In this document: positions 1 through 11,838 of the stretch, piece after piece
Layout of the letters: every line of letters starts with the position of its first letter
Position numbering within the stretch: the first letter of the stretch is position 1
Source of the DNA: Pyrenophora tritici-repentis
Taxonomy: Eukaryota; Ascomycota; Dothideomycetes; Pleosporales; Pleosporaceae
Assembly (NCBI RefSeq): GCF_003171515.1
Contig: NC_089397.1
Coordinates: forward strand, 1,178,001 to 1,242,000
Reading direction: 5' to 3'
Length of the DNA stretch: 64,000 nucleotides
Notes under the pieces: model-generated
Told to the model about the DNA's origin: nothing
Databases searched by the model: none
What the model saw: only the letters and a program-made list of their open reading frames with translations
Program-made: the position numbers and the translations under genes

Positions 1-150
1 CCGCGAAGCACCTAGATTGAACACTGCGGCGCGTCCACCCGGGTCGACGACTGAACGCGCAATTCACTGCACCCCCACCACGCTCTCTACCCGGACTGAG
101 ACGTCCCAGACCTGACTTGGAAAGACTACGCGATCCCGATACAAGCGAAA

Positions 151-3025
151 ATGGAGAGTGCGGCCAAGCGCAAAGCCGGCGGCGCTGCTGCGGCTACGGG
201 TGATAGCGACAATCGCCCTGCGAAGCGACAGAAAGGGACGGTACGTGCAGCCCATGGTGGTGGTGGTTGATGCATCGTCTGCTGCGTTCTGGAGATGCAC
301 GAAGCGTGTTGGTTGCGATGCGGGATGGTCCTTAGACCAGACAAGGAGCGCGCGACACCTGGGGGGCTCGACAAGTAGGCCATCACCCGCTGCCGGCCCC
401 TCCTCGCTCCCGCAACACCACGCGTGCGCCGGCGTGGCAGACGGACAATGGAGGAACATGTAGAAACAATTCTTGGAATGATCGCTGACACCGGACCGCT
501 TGCGTGCAGACCGACACCAATTCAAAGTCAGAGACAGTAGCGTCGACAACGGCGGCGGGCATGAAGTTCCTCGACAGCTTGAAGCAGGCAAAAGACAAGA
601 CGTACGTGCCATGTTGGTCACTAGTGTGGCATTGGCAGCTTCCGGCCTTTCTCGCGAGCAATGGTAGCAATTGGCACTGACAGGACGCAGTGGACGACCC
701 ATAGCAGTCCACTTCCTCACCCTACCAGACAAGGTGCGCTCCACATGCCCTCCTTGCATACCCTCAACTGACCATTTCGTCCAGAATGAAGTACCCGAGT
801 ACTACGAATATACCAAGCTGCCTATTGCCATTGACACCATCGAGGTACGCTATTTTCCCGTGTCAGATGTTAATTCATCTGATACCACTCCTCTCCCAGA
901 ACTGCCTCAGGCCACTTGCTTCTACCAAGTCAATCTCGACTACTTCGTTCCTTTCCTGTGAATCGAATATTCTAGCGGGACATTGCTGATCAATGTCTCA
1001 CAGACAAAACTTAATAATGGAGAGTACTCCAGTCTCGCCCAGGTCGAGAGTGACTGTAAACGTCTGGTCAACAACGCCAAAGCATACAACGACAAGAAGT
1101 CGATTATATACGAGGATGCCGAGCGTCTACGCAAAACGGCTTCGAACTGGATGGTCAAGCACAACCCTGCATATAGGGACGGCAACTATGCCGCTGTAGC
1201 TACACCGATTCCTGGGGAGGACAACTCGACTCCCTCAAGACCACCGCCCCGTGTTGCGGCGACACCACGAACTGCAAAACAGACACCGGCTGGCCCAGAT
1301 ACGGACCGCCCCAGGCGAGCGGCTGCCATTGCAGCATCGGCTACACCGGCACCCTCAAAGCTGCGACTGTCGGCATCTGCTGCACCGGACGACGACGAAA
1401 GCGCAGATTACACGGGCAAGACCTTCCAGCAGGCACAAGAGCAGATCGTGAGGGAGATTATGGACTACGAAGAGTAAGTCGCATGTGCCATGCTGCATCA
1501 CGTTCACGCTAACATCCCTCAGCCAAGGCCTACAGATATTTCTACCTTTCCAAAACCTGCCCTCGCGCAGCTTGAAAGATTATTACCAGTTGATTAAGGA
1601 TCCTATGTCTCTGGCTGCCATACAGAAGAAGGTTCGCGGTGTTGTAGGACGTGACCCCCCGACAGGACACACTCTTTTCAAAACTTGGGACGCATTCGAG
1701 ACCAGCTTCAGCTTGATTTGGACGAATGCCCGTATCTACAACGAAGATGGAAGTGACATCTACAACCTTTCGCTTGAACTCGAGGTATGCATACTATCCA
1801 ACGTGTTCTTTCTCCACACACTGACAAATGTAGGAAATCTTCCACAAGAAGCTCGAAGAAGCCAAGTCCAAGGTCAACGAGCCATCGCAACCGAAACTCA
1901 AGCTCAACATGTCTACCCCCGCACCAGCTCCAAAGCAGCAGCTCAAGCTCAAGCTCAAACCGACTCCAGGCTCAGATCCGAACACTCCAAGCGTACGCGA
2001 TTCTGCTACCCCTGGTGTCATTGTCGACAACGATGCTCTTCTACGACAACAGCGACATGTACTTGACAGCATGGGTAGTAATCGGTCCCCCGTTCCACCT
2101 GGAAAATCCGCGACACCCACTGCAACTGCCAACCCGTTTACCGGTCCGAGAGGTGGCGCTGCGACAATTTCGTCTCTCTCTACTAGCCAAACCAGGACGG
2201 CGGGATCTCCGCCAGCAGTTAATGGTGTGAAGCAAGACGTCCAATCTCCTTCTTTGAGTGCTGTCAGGCCAGCAAGCACTGCACCCGATGGTCAGGCTTC
2301 ACGACTTAGCGTTCAGGCACAAACCCCGCTTCCTCACATGGCTCCTCCGCATGCTGTCTCACGAACGGCGAGTGGTAGTCCGCATCCAAATGGTGCCGTG
2401 CAAAATGGCAACTACGTCCCACCGCATCAGCCGACTTACTACGCACCTCCACCCGTTGCTCGTGTCGATAGCTTCAGGAAGGTGCCACTAAAGAGTGAGT
2501 ACACGCAGCCTTTTTCGTGATTTCATTGCTAACTATCTGATAGGCCATCAAGAGGCATTGATACCAAGTATCACATTGAACACCCACCCCGCTCTTGCTG
2601 CAACTGCGCCCTGGTCTGTCAAAATCCTGGCGGACAAGCGGAAGACAGCGTACAGTGCTACAATGGTTGTCGCGCCCACCAACTCCTATATCCAGGTCAT
2701 ACCTAGGGTTCCCATTGCGCTTACAAGCCGCATGTACCGCCTCTTTGTCACCGTGAACGGCAACAAGACCCTCGAGGCCAACCGTGTCCCCGTAACCGCA
2801 GGCATCAACGGTGCGAGTCCCGGTCCTGGCTACGAAGGCGGCAAGAAGAAGGGCGAACCCTTGTTTGAGGGCAAACTGGCTGCTGGCGTGAACCGCATCG
2901 AAGTCGAGATTGTCGCCGAGAAGGAGCGTAAAGGCCAGGTCGAGAGTGGCAGCGCGAAGAAGGAAGAAGTCGAGATTGAAAAGTGCACCATTTTCCTGCA
3001 TCTACAACGAACACCAGCAAACTAG
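151..3025 (+). CDS. RSC4: RSC-type chromatin remodelling subunit with tandem bromodomains (Rsc4-like)
   Basis: Predicted nuclear subunit of a SWI/SNF-class (RSC) remodeller that reads acetyl-lysine on histones. Eight exons keep one frame: 151-240, 510-601, 691-733, 785-844, 1004-1473, 1523-1784, 1834-2494 and 2544-3025, giving 719 residues. All introns are GT..AG. Bromodomain 1 covers about residues 60-160 (block VHFLTLPDK; acetyl-lysine Asn in KAYND). Bromodomain 2 covers about 256-335 (LKDYYQLIKDPMSL; Asn in RIYNEDG). A Pro/Ser/Thr-rich linker follows, then a folded C-terminal region from about 560. There is no BAH domain or AT hook, which favours Rsc4 over Rsc1/2. The start is the first ATG of a Lys/Arg-rich N-terminus. 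Exon edges are by eye; domain identity is firm and the orthology is inferred. Confidence 0.88.
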
Positions 3026-3951
3026 GACACGCTCGCACACGACGGACGGCTTCAAAAGTACCGATTTCTCCCGAGCCCACCGGTCATACATATATCCCGT
3101 TATATCTACAATACAGTTGGGATTAGGATTGGCTGGTGTTGTGTGCTGTTTCTTCACTTTCCTAAGAGCAAGCATAAGAGCATCGAGAGTTGTGGCGTTT
3201 ATAACATGGCTTGCTTTTGTTTTGATCTTACTTTTTCGTCTTCCGGTGATATACCTCAAATTGGGTGGAAAGGATACGGGTGGATGGTCAATTTTTGGTC
3301 GCGTAGGTCACTTCGGGTCAGGTCAGGTCAGGTCGGGGAAAGGGATGGGGATGGGGAAAGCGCGATGTTTAATTCCGCGATTCAGTACAATTGGGGATGC
3401 ATGCCTGAACCATTGATTGGCAAAGACGTACGTACGTCCGGCATCGATAGCGAAGGAGGAGGAGGATTTCGAAGATGCAATTGATTAGTCTAATGTGTAC
3501 GAAAGAACGTCTTGCAAAGACCATGTCGTGTGTGGGTATCTGTCATGTGGCGTGCAACAATCGTCTGTCGTGCGTTTGACCTCTTTCTCTCTGATCGGAA
3601 TAAGCGACGCTTTTTTGGGTACACAGAATACGATGTGTGTACCACGATATCTGGCTTTCTACCTACGATCTGAAGCCGTTTCTCTGTGTTACCCACGGCT
3701 TTTCGATTGAGGATCCCCGCCTCGGATAAAAAGCAACGCGCTTGCATTGCGCGTGCAGGAGCGGTGTGAGTGCGTAATGCGGTACTACAACTTCTCGTGA
3801 GGGAGGTATGCTGCGTCACCGGGGGTACAGGTGTGGACGGGTGTGTGTGGGTGGGACATGGGGAGGTGTGGTGGGTTATAATAGAGGATGGGGGGGGCGC
3901 TGCTACTCACACCTAACTCCAGATCTCCCAACCCATCTACCAATAACCAAC
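3026..3951. other. Intergenic, no gene seen
   Basis: This is the 3' flank of the bromodomain gene and the leader of the next one. It holds a short GGTCA direct repeat near 3316-3337, pyrimidine-poor sequence and only short overlapping frames with no family resemblance. Confidence 0.6.
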
Positions 3952-4786
3952 ATGGCACCCCCCAGGAGTTCTCCTCGTCCACCCCCGCCTCCTCACACCC
4001 ACTCCCACCACCGCCTCAACCTTCCTCCACTGGACCAAACTCCATTTCCGCGACATGCTTCGTCTGCAAGGCGTAACAGGTGCCATGCGGTTCCGCGCCC
4101 CAGATACAGACACCGGGTACTCACATGCGCTGGAAGACGACACGGGGGAGAGTGGAGAGAAGTTACCCCTGTATTTGTATATGTGCGTGTTGAGTGATTT
4201 GGGGGTTGTGAGGGAGGCGCCGTATTATGGGGTTAGTCGGAGGTTGGATTTGGATGAGGAGAATGGGGAGGGTGATGGGGTGAAGAAGGAGGAAAGGGAA
4301 GAAGATAAGAAGATGGTGTTTGATATCGTAGATGCCAAGTTTGCTGTTTACGAAAAGTTGGTCGGGAGGGGGATGATTCCGGTAGTGGAGAAGAAGACGA
4401 AGTCTGTGCTCATCTGTGTTTCCATCACTCCTTCGTCGCCTTCTTCTACACACACAGATACCGATGCAGCTTTCGTCTCACAATCTCTACACGACTCCCT
4501 CCTGGATACGGTAAAGAAAGCGGTACCGCCGGCTCTCACAACACACTCCTGTATGTATCGCTGGGCGGGTGAGGCAGCGCAACCGGATATGCATCCGTTG
4601 ATTGATATCGGGGTCAGTGGGGAGTGGATGGTGACGGTGTTGGTGGTGGATGAGGAGGGGGAGACGCTGATGAGGGAGCATGTATGTATTTTGGTGGAAG
4701 GGTGGGTTAGTGACGTTGCAATGGGGATTGTTGGGGGAGGAAAAGTGGGGGCTGGGGTTTGGGAGGGGGAGGTCATCATGGGGTAG
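3952..4786 (+). CDS. EthD/dimeric alpha-beta barrel-like small protein, frameshifted near its start
   Basis: The frame open from about 3947 to 4786 encodes a compact protein with TFLHWTKLHFRDML followed by LPLYLYMCVL and DIVDAKFAVYEKL, reminiscent of fungal EthD-like dimeric alpha-beta barrel proteins. No ATG lies in that frame before 4055. The well-placed ATG at 3952 (context CCAACATGGC) is one base out of phase. The two frames meet at a run of six C (3958-3963). With five C the product would start MAPPGVLLVHPRL and run to 277 residues, and the corrected length is an exact codon multiple. No AG acceptor exists between 3971 and 4055, so an intron cannot explain the shift. Either a homopolymer indel in the assembly or a real frameshift; alternatively translation starts at 4055. 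The family call is tentative. Confidence 0.55.
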
Positions 4787-4886
4787 TAGTGGTAGGTATG
4801 TTCAGGTATTGAAAATGCATGTGGCGGGCAGATTGGGTATTCTTTTCTTCTCGTGGGGGAACTGAATATACAATTTAGAGCTTTCT

Positions 4887-5673
4887 CTATGAATGGTCGA
4901 ACCAGCACTTCTTCATAGCCCTCTTGTCTGGAAACCGTCTATACGTAACCTTGACTCTCGGATTCTTATCCCGCATAGTTCTCGTGAAGTTCTCAGTCGA
5001 CTCTTCAAAGTTACTCGCTGTAGTGTAGGACGCTCGTTCCTCTTCTCCCAAGCCATCATCCTCATCCTCATCATCTTCAGAATCCGCATCCATATTTGTC
5101 TGCGGAACCCAGACCTCAAACTCTCCCAGATTTGAAAATGCTTGAAGCTTTGGTGTACTGAGACCGATGTCTCCAGACGTTTCCTCGCCTAGATCATCGC
5201 TACTTTCATATCCTGGATCTTCTACTTCTGCCATACCGTACAAGTCCAGGACATCAGCGCAAACTTGTAGTCTGTGTACTTTGTTTCTCTTGTGTAAGGC
5301 AGTCCAGAACCAGTCTTCATATCGCGCTCGGCAGCTGAAGGACCATGTCAGAAGAGATTGATAATCCATCGTAGCTGTCTCTGCGTAAGTTTGTCGTGAT
5401 ACTATGAGGATGCTAGGCGTTGAGTTTGTTTTCTGAAGAAACCTTTTTGAGACTCGGATAGTGAGGGGAAGGCATAACTTCCATATCTCGTCACGGAGTT
5501 CCCTAGGTAGGCGCAAGATTGGGGACTCGATGGTGTTGCGATGTGCACTGTTACTTTCTTAATATGAGAGGTAATATGTCATGCAGTCGATTGACTGACG
5601 TCTTGATTTGCCAATCCATTTTTGGTGTCGTATCGAAGATTCCATTATTCAACTTTAACAGGGGGGTTGCCAT
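4887..5673 (-). CDS. 2EXR/F-box-like fungal protein
   Basis: Two exons on the minus strand, 5673-5600 and 5547-4887, with a 52-bp intron (GTCAGT..AACAG). The product has about 244 residues. The large frame alone would have to begin at a TTG; the upstream exon supplies an ATG and keeps phase, giving IESPILRLPRELRDEIWKLC. That motif is the N-terminal hallmark of the large fungal 2EXR/F-box-like family (LPxELRxxIW/Y). The rest is poorly conserved, with an acidic stretch (DADSEDDEDEDDG) near the C-terminus. Function is unknown. It converges with the EthD-like gene, leaving 100 bp between stop codons. Confidence 0.7.
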
Positions 5674-8600
5674 GTTGCGTGGTGGAGATTGTGTAATGGA
5701 AATTGCGGGGTACGCGGAGGAATGGTGGCAGTGGCCTCATCGCGATGCTGTGAGCTCAGCTGTCTAGCTTAGCTAATACACACGCTATTCTTAGTCTGGT
5801 ATAGTAATTTCTCGTCATAGCAGGCAAGGAAGGTGTAATATACACTCATGGCTTTCACATTTGATAGGTGGTTAGAGGCAGCTGACTTGTTCAAGAATAG
5901 AAGTGCTAGGTGACTGGTCGAGGTGTCAGGTCGTCCATCATAGCTGGTAATCAGACCAAGTGATGGGCCAATAACCCATGCGTTTGTTTTTGGTCACAAT
6001 GCATCGATGTTGTAAAAGCACTGCAGGCAATAGGTACTCAATCTCTAATACCCCTGATATTGAATCACATGAGAGGGGATCTTGTGTCGTTCTTTTGCGA
6101 GTTCGGAAAAAAACACTTGTTGGCTTGATCTGGCCACGTGCTGTAATAGAAAACTACCGTTACCATGACCAAATTGGCATTGGCTTTGGCATGATGAATA
6201 ACGGGAAAAAGCAGCCAAGATATTAGATACAAAACAAGCAATCCACTGGAAAGCCACGTTGTTGCGACTAGGGCATGTGTTGTCTGTACGGAAGTTTTCA
6301 TGGAGAGGGTGTGTGGCGCAAAGCTGAAGTGCGAAGGCTTTCATTGTATAGCTGAATGCCCGAGGGCTGTGGAATGCCATTCTAGACTGCTCAGCTCACC
6401 CCTAATCAGCACAACACCCTAGTCATACGCAGAATTTTCATCATTAGCCTTACTGTACGATAACAGTGTCCGTTGAACTGTACGATCGTATCGTTCCATC
6501 TGACATCTTTACTTTTTTCGCTTATGTATACTCATAAGAGCAGGTAGTGCGACCGTGACCCCGCGAGTTATGGGTTTGTGGAGTAGCCCTGAGATGCTAT
6601 TTCGAGATCATACAACTGATCTTGTTCTTGGATGTGGACAACTACCCCTCGGTAGAACTTGCGCACAGGTCTTCGATTCGTGATCCAAACATCCAAAACC
6701 TGACTGTGAATATTGCTGAGTTTGTCCTTAACGCGCACTCTTGCAATGAACGATCTCGATGCCACGATACAGCCTTTGTGGGTTTAGGTGCGTCTGTACG
6801 AAGAAAAAGAAACGTTTCTGCACCGAACGGCCGAGGTTCCAACACCACGGAAGAGGCAAGAGCTAACCTAATCATCGCACACTGCATTAGAGTAGCAGCG
6901 AGAGTCGCAGCCGAGGCTCTTCGTATTCATGCATCCAGTAGAGCCAAGCTTTCATGGCCTGCTCAGCGGACTTGGCGATCTGCATATTGATATTGGATGG
7001 CCGCCTTGCTAGGCCATCGTTGGCGAATGCATGATATGCCGTGTACCAGCAGCTGTTAGTGCTGCAGTTCAGCGTGGGGTCCGAAGGATTGAACTTGAAT
7101 TGAGAAGAAGTAAAGATATGACAAGCTGGCAACCCAAGTACTGTTGCAACAGCCACTGGCTATGTGAGAATCAGGCAGTGTTAATTTGCTTCACAATATT
7201 CGAATACTGTTGGAATAGAAGCATTGTTAGTCTGAATCTCTAAGTCTGCTGGCTTGGTGATGGAACAAAACCGATCTAGTGTAACCTAGCTCGCGTGTTC
7301 GTGTGGTCCCCGTGGGGTTATGCAGGGGTAAGAGGACGAAATTTGAAATGTGGCGGCCGCTACCTGCCGAATGCTCGGATGCTGCGCCTAAAACATCCCA
7401 TCGCCGAGCAGGTGAAGAAGAAACGATACGCTCGCCTCCATTTTATTCTGAAAATCTGGAGACGATGGTCAGTCAGGTGGCATCCGCCATGGACCCTGGT
7501 GTCGTTGCTGAAGGTCATTGCTGACTTTGTTGCTGACTCGTTTGCCTCTGATTTGAACGTTATCACACACCACCAAAAGCGTGGTGGCCCACGTGCAAAG
7601 CACATACTTCGGTGTCGCCTAGTGCTGCATGTTGATCAGACGAGGAAGAAAGCCGTGTTTTCGGCAAGTGAGACACCCGCACGTTACCAGTGCTAGGGAA
7701 TACATGAGAGACAGCTGAGGACAGGTCATAGAGAGGCGTGGTGGCTTGAAGGGCCTCGCCTGATAAGCTGAGGGTCTTCATGCCAAGGGCGGCGGGCGCT
7801 AAAGTAGCGTCGATCGTTACCAAAATCTAGACCTCGCCATTGCGGCTTCCAACACTCTCTTCGCCAACAGGAACAGCATCCATGAATCTGACAGGACGGC
7901 AAGGAACCGTCACGACCACCCCAGACCCAATACTGCTATTCTTGTCCGACAAAATTCCCGATGAAGCCTTTGCCTTGACCGGTCATTACCTAGCCTGCCG
8001 AGCATACGCTGCCTGGCCCTGTACAACTCACACAAGCTAGAAACGTATTTGGCTCTAACTTAGTAGAACGGGACCGCCAAACTCTTGCTGACAGGTAGTC
8101 CCTGGGGGCGCTGTCCGCTCGTATCGTATTGCAAGCGAATTCCAGCGCCTCCGAAATGCGAAACCTTGTCGACCTTCTACGGTACGCCTCAACTTTGCCC
8201 CTTTTGTCGATCTCGCCATGCTTGACCGGACCTAGTGTCTCAGAGTGGTCTAATCCATCATCTCTATTGGATTAGCATGCGTTCTCTTCTACAAGACCTC
8301 TATGATTCAGAAGTCATTTTTCGAACTAAGGGCTCAAGAGAGGCATGGCTCTTGTTGTGGATCAAGATTGGAGATACTCAACTTGCATATATCTTACACA
8401 TGATAGCTCTAAGATTGGCATCGAATATCAAGTTGATCTGTGGCGACCAGGCGGTCTATTGTTGTTCACCAACATGGCTTAGTTGTTCTTGCCCACACCA
8501 AAATTTCACCACTCTTCAGCCGTTTGGCGCTTGCTCATAGCTAAGCCTGACAAGCCCTGGCTAGGCACGGCTTCCATCTTCTTGGCAACATCGTGAGCGG

Positions 8601-8824
8601 CTTGGAGGGCGCTGTGAAAATGGCGAGACTACGGATCTAAGCGATGGTAGTGGAGACACCAGGTGATAAGTGATTCTGGGCTTGGACTTCGGACGCCGAC
8701 CTGGAGCACATGTGGCTGTTCGCTTGACGCTAAAGAGCATGGTGAAGTGTTTCGGATGGCTCGAGAACTCCAAAAATGGCATATTCGAGACCTTAAGGCA
8801 CCCATCTCCGGTGATGAGTGGAAG
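5674..8824. other. Gene-poor stretch, no confident gene
   Basis: 3.2 kb without a gene I can support. It holds a 78-codon minus frame at 6301-6065 with one hydrophobic segment, a minus frame near 7160-6887 with three Cys that lacks an ATG unless a very short intron is assumed, and minus-strand coding-like remnants at about 7980-7563 interrupted by a stop. None resembles a known family. Confidence 0.5.
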
Positions 8825-8832
8825 TATATAAG
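8825..8832 (+). promoter_or_regulatory. TATA-like box upstream of the multicopper oxidase
   Basis: TATATAAG lies 84 bp before the predicted ATG at 8916 and is followed by a CT-rich leader, a common layout for strongly expressed fungal genes. Assigned by position and sequence only. Confidence 0.45.
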
Positions 8833-8915
8833 ACATACAATGTGCTCATGTCAAGTGCAGTATCAGCTCAGACTTTCTCATACTTGCTCACCTTCTAGTC
8901 TTAATACTCTTGATC

Positions 8916-10723
8916 ATGAAGAACTATCTTTCTGTCGGAGTCGCTGCCATCTTGGCATCACAAGCACTTGCCGGCGATGATGCATGGCTGAGTCCTGTGT
9001 ACAAGCAAATCTTTCAAAACCGGCTCCCAATCCCTCAAAACAAGGAGAAATCATTCACATACACGAATGCGACTACTGGTAACGAGATTGACTTCTACGA
9101 GATCGATGTCAAACCCTATACTCAGCAAATATACCCTGGACTGAAGCCAGCAAGACTTGTTGGGTATGATGGAACGTCACCAGGACCTACCTTTAGGATG
9201 ACAAGAGGCAGGGAGGCCGTCGTAAGATTCAAGAACCACGGCGATAAAGACCTCTCAGTGCATCTCCATGGGTCATTCAGTCGAGCACCCTTCGATGGCT
9301 GGGCTGAGGACACTACTAAGTATGGTCAATACAAGGATTACTGTAAGCAACAATCAATCCCAACAAATATCATAGAAAGCTAATTTGCTTGGTAGACTAC
9401 CCCAACAAACAAGCTGGCCGCACACTGTGGTACCATGACCATGCTATCTACCACACAGCAGAGAATGCCTACTTCGGACAGGCCGGCTTCTATATTCTCA
9501 GAGACCCTGCGGAGGATGCCTTGGATCTTCCCTCTGGCTCATATGATGTACCTCTTGCATTGGCTTCAAAGCAGTACAACGCAGATGGTACCCTTTTTGA
9601 CCCTAAAGACGAGACTGTCTCGCTCTGGGGAGATGTTATTCATGTCAACGGCATGCCGTGGCCTTACATGGACGTGGAGCCTCGCAAGTACCGCTTGCGA
9701 ATCCTGGATACCTCTATCAGCCGCGCATTCAAGCTCACACTCGAAGATGACGCAAGCAAGAAGCTTACCTTCAACGTCATTGGCGCCGACACAGGGCTCA
9801 TGACGAAGCCTGTGCCAAGTGACAACCTCGAGATCTCCATGGCTGAACGTTGGGAGATCGTTGTAGACTTCAGTGCCTATGCTGGAAAGAACGTAACGAT
9901 GAAGAATGCCCGTGACGTTCAGGCCGACGAAGACTACAACAGTACCAACAAGGTCATGCGATTTGTCGTCGGCAAGACCGTCTCCAGCCAAGCAGGAAAC
10001 AAAGCCCTCCCAACGTCTCTGCGCACTGTACCCTTCCCACCAAAGAAGACTGGCATTGACAAGAGTTTTAAATTCGAGAGGAAGAACGGCCAATGGACAG
10101 TCAACGGTGTCACTTTTGCCGATGTCAACAACCGGATCCTCGCTAAGCCCCAGCGTGGCGCAGTCGAAGTCTGGGAGCTTGAGAACTCTTCCGGTGGCTG
10201 GAGTCACCCCGTCCACATCCACCTCGTCGATTTCCAGATCCTTACCCGTACTGGCGGCAAGCGAGGTGTTCTTCCCTACGAGAAGGAAGCGCTAAAGGAT
10301 GTTGTCCTGCTTGGCGAGAACGAGAAAGTCACAGTTATCGCGCGCTACGCTCCTTACGACGGCGTCTACATGTTCCACTGCCACAACCTGATCCACGAAG
10401 ACCACGACATGATGGCCGCTTTCAACGTCACCAGCCTCTCTGACTGGGGTTACCCAGAGACCACCAAGTTTCTTGACCCTATGGAACAGAAGTACCGCTC
10501 CAAAGACATCAACGACAACGACAACAAGAAGGAGACTATCCTTGCCAAGCTAGCCGAATTTGAGGCAATGGAAGCCTACGTTGATCCCGAGAAGATGGAG
10601 GCGTCTCTCGCGCAGTACTGGAATGACAAGGGCGGAAAAGGAACCAGCGGCAGTAGCGCACAGGCTGTTACTCGCCGGACTTCCAAGGCAACGAATTCTA
10701 TTAGAAGGAAGAAGTACACATGA
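8916..10723 (+). CDS. Secreted multicopper oxidase, bilirubin-oxidase/CotA type
   Basis: Predicted to oxidise phenolic or tetrapyrrole-like substrates while reducing O2 to water. Two exons, 8916-9342 and 9396-10723, with a 53-bp intron (GTAAGC..GGTAG); 584 residues. A signal peptide is likely (residues 1-20, ending SQALA). All copper motifs are present: HLHG (116-119), WYHDH (155-158), HPVHIH (413-418) and HCHNLIHEDHDMM (470-482). The Cys471/Met481 pair gives a type-1 copper with an axial Met, as in Myrothecium bilirubin oxidase and not as in high-potential laccases. Length fits that family. The start at 8916 is chosen over an in-frame upstream TTG because it gives a clean signal peptide. Substrate is not predictable from sequence. 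Confidence 0.9.
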
Positions 10724-11081
10724 GCGAAGGAAGAAGCTTACACTGTAAATACTTTGATGTTCCTATTTCCTGAGTAAAATATTGGTTTTGGCGTTACTGG
10801 GATTCTGGCTGGTAGATATTACAACGACACGAAAACTCTTCTAATTTAATTTTCCAAATTCATTATGCACCTTGATTTCTCTAAGTTTACCTGTCACATT
10901 GATTCTTAGTTCGCGTTGCAAGGGGGTTGGGCAGGATCAGCACGTGACCTGCCCGATGTTCTCATAATCCTGTTTTTTTTGTATGCCTGGCTTTTGACCT
11001 TCGTTAACGAACACACCAAAGCGCAAAGCAGAAATACCCAGCATTTCATCATCCGCTCACAAGAAGGAAGAGAGTAAGCAG
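10724..11081. other. Intergenic, 3' flank of the oxidase
   Basis: AT-rich 3' flank with a T8 run near 10973-10980. A frame without ATG is open from about 11000 into the next feature; it may belong to that gene's missing 5' end. Confidence 0.4.
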
Positions 11082-11838
11082 TTCTTGCGGACTATAAGCA
11101 ACTGGACCGATCCAACCTGGGGCTTCTACGTCTATGGCACCTACACGCGTCCATGAGGGGCGGGAGACGTAGGTGAATGCGGTACATCGATTTAGTGAGA
11201 AGAAGCAAAAGATTACAAGTCTAACTACTGATGGCTTGAATTGGTAGTCGACGACGCCCATTTCCAAGAAGTGGTCCGCAAGGTCTACGCCCACGCAGCC
11301 GACAACTTGCGCTACTCCTACCCAGAGCCATATAATCAGCATATGATAGACGCTTCAAGTCTCGAGCCCATTTGCTACATGCTCAAAGCGTCCCTCGACG
11401 TTTGTAAGCATTTCTGTCTAAACTATGTTCCAAGATGCTGCCCCGAGAAGACCCATGAGTCTGGACCTCAGGATGACATTATCGATAAAGAGAGATGCGG
11501 ACCAAGGTGGCGCTGGTGCATCGTTATTGATGATGAGGCGCTCGAGAGTCTTGAGAAGGCGCCCGAGCCCATTGGGGATACATCCACCGAAAGGCGCTCG
11601 CCCTTCCCGTCTAGTATACAATGCCTACAACGCATTTGTCAAACTGCTATCTGCGGATTATACGACATTAGAGAAACCTGTACTGCTTAGTGCAAAGAGT
11701 CGCCAAGGTACAGGAGAGGACCAATGGAACGGTTGGTTCAAATTTTCGCCTTCTTTGCTTAGGCGCGTCTTTCACGAAACGAATCAAGGGAATATCGATG
11801 TTTTCTTCCGCAGTGAGGATAAACCTGTTGAGTTTTGA
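11082..11838 (+). pseudogene. Fungal hypothetical protein, interrupted (NWTDPTWGF family)
   Basis: Coding-like blocks in one order but different frames. NWTDPTWGFYVYGTYTRP ends at a TGA (11152-11154). Next come DDAHFQEVVRKVYAHAADNL to CWYC-like RWRWCIVIDDEALESLEKAPEP (about 11249-11570), and then GIHPPKGARPSRLVYNAYN to the stop at 11838. The order WGFxxY ... VIDDEALESL ... WNGWFKF resembles a widespread fungal family of unknown function whose members have a WGFxxYRT-type N-terminus. The second switch falls on a GGGG run (11573-11576) where three G would keep the frame. The first may be an intron starting at 11147 or 11169. No initiating ATG was found. It could be a real pseudogene, or an intact gene hit by indels. 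Confidence 0.45.

Noticed and set aside
845..1003. Extra exon between bromodomain exons
   Set aside because: Direct joining of DTIE to TKLNNGEYSS keeps frame and gives a normal bromodomain loop.
8230..8330. tRNA-like start (GAGTGGTCTAATCC)
   Set aside because: No matching acceptor stem or B box downstream.
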